Source: Actinocatenispora sp963815125
GTDB taxonomy: Bacteria > Actinomycetota > Actinomycetes > Mycobacteriales > Micromonosporaceae
Direction of reading: 5' to 3'
DNA length: 64,000 nucleotides
Assembly: GCA_963815125.1 (NCBI GenBank)
Contig: CAWFFM010000002.1
Location: 744,001 to 808,000 of the forward strand
The notes below the pieces were generated by a model. It saw only the letters and a list, made by a program, of their open reading frames with translations, was not told where the DNA came from and searched no databases. Shown here in pieces: positions 60,571 to 64,000 of this stretch; within the stretch, counting starts at the first letter, position 1, and the number at the start of each line of letters is the position of its first letter. Made by a program: the position numbers and the translations under genes.

Positions 60571-61568
60571 CAGCGTCCTCTTCCCGGTGTGGCGATGCTG
60601 CGCTGGATGGCGGCGACTCCGGCGGCGAGCGCGGCCGGCGAGTCGCGTACCAGCTGGTCACCGGTGATGCGGAGGAACACGTCCTCCAGCGTGGGTGTCG
60701 CGACCGTGACCGCGGTGTCGGGCACCTTCAGCGCGCGCAGCGCGTCGAGCGCCGCTGCCAGGTCGGTTCCGGTGTCCAGGTCGATGCGTACCGCGTCCAG
60801 CCCGTCGGGTACCGCACCGGACCCGAACTGCTCCAGCAGCGTGGCCCGTACCGCGTCGTCAGATACCACGCAGCGCAGTACCCGACCGCCGTAGGAGGCC
60901 TTCAACCCGGTGGGGGTGTCCACCACCGCCATCTCGCCGCTGTCCAGGATGCCCACCCGGTCGGCCAGTTCATCCACTTCGTCGAGGTACTGGCTGGTCA
61001 GCAGGATCGCCGTGCCGTCACCGGCGAACCGGCGCAGCCAACCCCACAGTGCCCGTCGGCTCTGCGGGTCCAGCCCGGTGGTCGGTTCGTCGAGGAACAG
61101 CACCCGGGGGCGGCGCATCAACGACAACGCGATGTCCAGACGTCGCCGGGTGCCGCCGGAGTAGGTGGCGACCACGCGGTCCGGGTCGAACTGGAACACC
61201 TCGATCAGCTCGTCGGTCCGGGCCCGCGCCGCTGCGCCGGTCAGCCCGGACAGCCGCGCCACGAAGTCCAGATGCTCCCGGCCGGTCATCAGGTCGTCGA
61301 GCGCGACCTGCTGCAGCGACACACCGATCTGGGCGCGGATCGCGGCCGCGGCGACGGTGACGTCGTGGCCGCACACCCGGGCCCGCCCGCTGGTCGGCGC
61401 GGCGAGCGTGGTGAGGATACGGATCATGGTGGTCTTGCCGGCGCCATTGCGGCCCAGGCAACCGAAGATCTCCCCGGCGGCGACGCTCAGCGTGACACCG
61501 TCGAGCGCGACCGTACCGTCCGGGTACACCTTGCCCAGTTCGTCGGTGCCGATCACGTCGTCTGTCAC
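60570..61568 (-). CDS. ABC transporter ATPase (DrrA-like)
   Basis: The 332-residue ATPase has Walker A GRNGAGKTTMIR (near residue 39), the Q-loop region VSLQQVALDDLMTGREHL, the ABC signature TYSGGTRRRLDIA, Walker B VLFLDEPTTGLD, and a C-terminal regulatory domain with TVATPTLEDVFLRITG as in DrrA. The start is GTG 61568 with GGGAG upstream. It is the first gene of the leftward four-gene operon, transcribed from the region containing tandem palindromes. Confidence 0.9.
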   Translation of the reverse strand: MTDDVIGTDELGKVYPDGTVALDGVTLSVAAGEIFGCLGRNGAGKTTMIRILTTLAAPTSGRARVCGHDVTVAAAAIRAQIGVSLQQVALDDLMTGREHLDFVARLSGLTGAAARARTDELIEVFQFDPDRVVATYSGGTRRRLDIALSLMRRPRVLFLDEPTTGLDPQSRRALWGWLRRFAGDGTAILLTSQYLDEVDELADRVGILDSGEMAVVDTPTGLKASYGGRVLRCVVSDDAVRATLLEQFGSGAVPDGLDAVRIDLDTGTDLAAALDALRALKVPDTAVTVATPTLEDVFLRITGDQLVRDSPAALAAGVAAIQRSIATPGRGR

Positions 61569-61662
61569 ACGCGCTCCCGAGGGTCACGGTCACCACGGCC
61601 GGTCCCGACGAGCCTCACAGCTGGCGGCCAAGTTGCCCAGAGCCCGACGGGTGCGCGGTTCG

Positions 61663-61690
61663 GGCCACCGGTGGCCACCCTGGGGTGGCC
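61663..61690. promoter_or_regulatory. Tandem GGCCACC/GGTGGCC palindromes in a divergent promoter
   Basis: GGCCACCGGTGGCC (61663-61676) is a perfect 14-base palindrome. The overlapping GGCCACC...GGTGGCC pair at 61673-61690 has a 4-base spacer. They sit between the leftward exporter/FAAL operon and the rightward SCP2-hydrolase-SCP2 genes. A related inverted repeat is at the NRPS promoter (48921-48936). This is a plausible shared operator. The regulator is not in the window. Confidence 0.45.
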
Positions 61691-61811
61691 GGTCGAGCAG
61701 GTCATCGAGCCGATCGAACGGCAGCCCCGGCGAGGCTTTCGACAGTGGTACGCGACGCGATGCGCTTGCATGCGGCGCCCGGACGGGTACCGAACGGTCA
61801 AGGAGTGACCC

Positions 61812-62273
61812 ATGCCGGTGTTTCCCAGTAGCGAATGGCTGGACGCGTACGTCGCCGCGATCAACGACTCGACCGAATTCGCCGAGGCGGCGAGCACGTT
61901 CCGGGCCGACCTGTCGTACGTCTTCGAAGCCGACCCCGACCACGGTCACCTGGCTGATGTCTGGGCCAGGGCGGGCGTCGTGGACGGGGTGTGCGAGTGG
62001 TGGCACTACGACGTCGGCCCGGTCGAGGGGGCCAAGGCGGAGTTCGTGCTGCGTGCGCCGTACTCGATGTGGCGCGAGATCATCCTCGGTGAGGTCGATC
62101 CGATGGAGGCGATGCTCGACGGCGACCTTGCGGTCACCGGGCATCTGCCCACCCTGCTGCGCTACGTGCGGGCGACCAACGAACTGGTGACCCTCGCCGC
62201 GTCGGTGTCGACGAACTTCGACGGTGAACCGCTCGCCGAGCCCGCCGCCGGTGCGGCCCACGCGACGGGTTGA
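61812..62273 (+). CDS. SCP2-fold lipid-binding-like protein (copy 1)
   Basis: The 153-residue product has FVLRAPYSMWREIILGEVDPMEAMLDGDLAVTG followed by LPTLLRYVRATNELV, the pattern of the SCP2/sterol-transfer fold (strand, then WxxI, DPMxALLxGxLxVxGD, then helix). Such proteins carry hydrophobic ligands in a tunnel. AGGAG lies 6 bases before the ATG. It is followed after 3 bases by the hydrolase gene. I infer acyl-chain or product binding for the neighbouring FAAL/NRPS pathway. Confidence 0.72.
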   Translation: MPVFPSSEWLDAYVAAINDSTEFAEAASTFRADLSYVFEADPDHGHLADVWARAGVVDGVCEWWHYDVGPVEGAKAEFVLRAPYSMWREIILGEVDPMEAMLDGDLAVTGHLPTLLRYVRATNELVTLAASVSTNFDGEPLAEPAAGAAHATG

Positions 62274-62276
62274 GCG

Positions 62277-63122
62277 ATGGCGCTGGTCGAATGCGTCGTC
62301 GAGGGCGCCCCGTGGACGTTCGAGGTGGATCGGCGGGGATCCGGCCCGCCGGTGCTGCTGCTGCACGGACTGCTGACCGACTCGCGGGTATGGGAGCCGC
62401 TGCGCGGCTCGCTGACCGGACGCTACACGCTGATCTCGGTGGATGCCCCGGGACACGGCGGTAGCCCGGCCCGCGACGCGGACTTCCTGCTGGAGGACGA
62501 GGTCGACGCGCTGTTCGCGGTGCTCGACGAGTTGGGACTGCCCGGGCCGGTGGCCTGGGTCGGCCATTCGATGGGCGGCATGAAAGCGATGCGGGCCGGG
62601 CTACGGCACCCCGCGAGGGTCGCGGCACTCGGCCTGATATCCACCCAGCCCTACGAGGAACCGGATCGTACTGCCCGACCGTACCTGGCGATGGTGGAGG
62701 CCGCGCAGAGCTGGGGGATCTCGCTGGATCTGGCTGAGGTGATGGGCCGGCTGAACTTCGGCCGGGACTACCTGAGCACCCCGGCCGCTCAGGGCTGGGT
62801 GCAGAACTTCACCGGGTTCACCGGGGAGACGCTGGCACCCGCCGCACACTCGGTGTTCCGCCGGGGCGACATCTCCGGGCAGCTGGCCCGGTTGTCCATG
62901 CCGGCGCTGGTGCTGCACGGCGCCGACGACATTCCGATTCGGGTCCCGGTGGCCCGCCGCTACAGCGAGCTGCTGCCCTCGGCGAGGCTGGTCGAGCTTG
63001 CCGGGTGCGGCCATACACCGCCGTGCGAACAGCCCGAGGCGGTCGCGGCGCTGCTCGGTGAATTTCTCGACGCGTCGTACCGGCCCGCGCAGGCGACGCC
63101 GGTGGCGGTACCAGAAAGCTGA
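62277..63122 (+). CDS. Alpha/beta-fold hydrolase
   Basis: The 281-residue product has the oxyanion segment VLLLHGLLTDSRVWEPL, the nucleophile elbow GHSMGG (S98), the acid in LVLHGADDIPI and the catalytic His in LAGCGHTPPCEQPEAV. The triad is complete. The NRPS has no thioesterase domain, so this hydrolase, which sits between two SCP2-like genes in the same cluster, is a candidate for release or repair of enzyme-bound chains. It could equally be a general esterase. Confidence 0.82.
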   Translation: MALVECVVEGAPWTFEVDRRGSGPPVLLLHGLLTDSRVWEPLRGSLTGRYTLISVDAPGHGGSPARDADFLLEDEVDALFAVLDELGLPGPVAWVGHSMGGMKAMRAGLRHPARVAALGLISTQPYEEPDRTARPYLAMVEAAQSWGISLDLAEVMGRLNFGRDYLSTPAAQGWVQNFTGFTGETLAPAAHSVFRRGDISGQLARLSMPALVLHGADDIPIRVPVARRYSELLPSARLVELAGCGHTPPCEQPEAVAALLGEFLDASYRPAQATPVAVPES

Positions 63123-63173
63123 GCCGGCTGGCGCTTCGCCACCCGGCCGGCCCATTCACACAAGGAGGATGCC

Positions 63174-63602
63174 GTGCCGGCGGACACCACGGACTTCGAG
63201 GAGCTCAACCGGGTCATCAAGGGCGGCTCCAAGGCCGATCTGCTGACCTTCATCAAGGACTACGAGGGCGGAGGGGACGGTCTGCTCGCCACCATCTTCC
63301 GGCAGATGCCGGAGTTCTTCCGACCGGAGAAGGCCCGCGGTCAGCAGGCCGACTTCCAGTACCGGATCACCACCGACACCGGGGTCAAGGAGTACTTCGT
63401 CCGGGTGCACGACGGGATCTGCGAGTCCGGCCCCGGTACGGTCGACTCGCCGCGGGTGACGATGACCGTCAAGCTGCCGGAGTTCCTGCGGCTGCTGACC
63501 GGAAAGCTCAGCGGCATGCAGGCGTTCCTGACCGCGAAGGTACGGCTGACCGGGGACATGTTCTATGCGATGAAGTTCGAGCAGTGGTTCGACCGGCCCT
63601 GA
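63174..63602 (+). CDS. SCP2 sterol-transfer-family protein (copy 2)
   Basis: The 142-residue product ends with the SCP2 core RVTMTVKLPEFLRLLTGKLSG followed by MQAFLTAKVRLTGDMFYAMKF. This is the usual hydrophobic-ligand tunnel fold. The N-terminal helix region is FEELNRVIKGGSKADLLTFI. The GTG at 63174 has AGGAGG 5 bases upstream. It shares only fold-level similarity with copy 1 at 61812, so the two may bind different ligands or stages. Confidence 0.85.
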   Translation: MPADTTDFEELNRVIKGGSKADLLTFIKDYEGGGDGLLATIFRQMPEFFRPEKARGQQADFQYRITTDTGVKEYFVRVHDGICESGPGTVDSPRVTMTVKLPEFLRLLTGKLSGMQAFLTAKVRLTGDMFYAMKFEQWFDRP

Positions 63603-63615
63603 TCTCGGGCCGAAC

Positions 63616-63654
63616 GGTGTGGGCGGCGACGCGGTCAGCGTCGCCGCCCACACC
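63616..63654. terminator. 16-bp perfect hairpin between convergent genes
   Basis: GGTGTGGGCGGCGACG (63616-63631) pairs perfectly with CGTCGCCGCCCACACC (63639-63654) around a 7-base loop. It lies between the SCP2 gene and the leftward gene at the edge and should terminate both. Confidence 0.8.
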
Positions 63655-63659
63655 GGTGT

Positions 63660-64000
63660 TCACACCTGTGGCGTCATCGAGGTCAGCCGGTAGCTGAGCC
63701 GGACCCGGTAGTAGGCCCGGGCATTGTCGGAGATCTGCACGTAGGTGTCCTGCTTACGAACCATCTTCAGGTACGTACCGGTGGTGGTGTCGAACCACAC
63801 GTCGGCCACCGCGGTGCCCTTGACCTCACCGGTGACGGTGCTGTCCAGCAGTACGTGGTAGGCGCTGCGGCGCTGCCCGCCGACAGTGACCTGTTCGGTG
63901 CCCTTGAAGGTGATCGTGATCTCGGACGGGTCGTGTTCGCTGGCGTGGCAGACGGCCGTGTTACGTCCCCCGGCCGCGACCGCCTTGTTACCCACCTGCA
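63660..64000 (-). CDS. C-terminal part of a secreted or surface-like protein (truncated by window edge)
   Basis: A leftward frame stays open to the window end, giving at least 113 C-terminal residues. It is beta-rich (ITITFKGTEQVTVGGQRRSAYHVLLD, TAVADVWFDTTTGTYLKMV) and ends YYRVRLSYRLTSMTPQV. The real start is outside the window. A GTG at 63995 has no ribosome site that could be checked. The style suggests an extracytoplasmic beta-sandwich of unknown function. It is probably unrelated to the NRPS cluster. Confidence 0.6.
   Translation of the reverse strand, partial: QVGNKAVAAGGRNTAVCHASEHDPSEITITFKGTEQVTVGGQRRSAYHVLLDSTVTGEVKGTAVADVWFDTTTGTYLKMVRKQDTYVQISDNARAYYRVRLSYRLTSMTPQV

Overview
The window is high-GC DNA from an actinomycete. 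The evidence is an RbpA gene with a sigma-R-type promoter, an actinobacterial group 1h [NiFe]-hydrogenase with its usual DUF companions, a GvpO gas-vesicle gene, many GTG/TTG starts with AGGAGG-like sites, and tightly overlapped operons. I cannot name the genus. I saw no rRNA, tRNA, CRISPR array or insertion sequence.

Layout. (1) 1-1.8 kb: the edge of a gas-vesicle cluster (gvpO, leftward), a small Cys-rich protein and a Tat-exported peptidoglycan amidase. (2) 2.1-16.3 kb: a 16-gene rightward hydrogen-oxidation locus. It holds hhyS-hhyL, a NifU-like protein, DUF5947, DUF6084, a 482-aa unknown, the maturation protease, a 36-aa DUF6893 peptide, hypC1-hypA-hypB, DUF6390 and hypF-hypC2-hypD-hypE. 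A near-perfect 50-bp palindrome lies just upstream. (3) 16.3-23.7 kb, leftward: an FGGY kinase; an ECF sigma/anti-sigma/lipoprotein operon; and a GH65 disaccharide phosphorylase or hydrolase with a beta-phosphoglucomutase-like HAD protein. (4) 24-31.8 kb: a glutaryl-CoA dehydrogenase-like enzyme, a 5'-3' exonuclease, a membrane protein with a solute-binding partner, an RlmA-type methyltransferase, a second acyl-CoA dehydrogenase, an Lrp regulator and a histidine phosphatase. (5) 31.9-40.3 kb: a B12/PLP/radical-SAM lysine 'fermentation' locus. kamA diverges from kdd, an amidohydrolase, kamD, kamE, kal and a MutL-like reactivase. The thiolase-like cleavage enzyme Kce is not in the window. Both this route and glutaryl-CoA dehydrogenase end at crotonyl-CoA. 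(6) 40.9-47.3 kb: housekeeping genes (lnt, fxsA, rbpA, a sugar dehydrogenase, a tyrosine recombinase, a PAP2 phosphatase, an AhpD-like protein).

(7) 47.3-63.6 kb: the most distinctive region, an apparent biosynthetic gene cluster. A 2164-aa NRPS has the order carrier-Cy-A-PCP-Cy-PCP-(E-like). Its adenylation domain carries a near-canonical cysteine code. The layout resembles yersiniabactin HMWP2, where one A domain feeds two heterocyclizing modules. Here the starter enzyme is a fatty-acyl-AMP ligase instead of a salicylate ligase. The terminal epimerization-like domain has lost its catalytic His motif. An FAD/BBE oxidoreductase, an MMPL exporter, a DrrAB-like ABC exporter, two SCP2-fold lipid-binding proteins and an alpha/beta hydrolase flank it. 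My inference is that the cluster makes and exports a lipid-capped bis-thiazoline/thiazole. No pathway regulator is encoded, but both divergent promoter regions carry GGTGGCC/GGCCACC inverted repeats. The right edge cuts a leftward gene.
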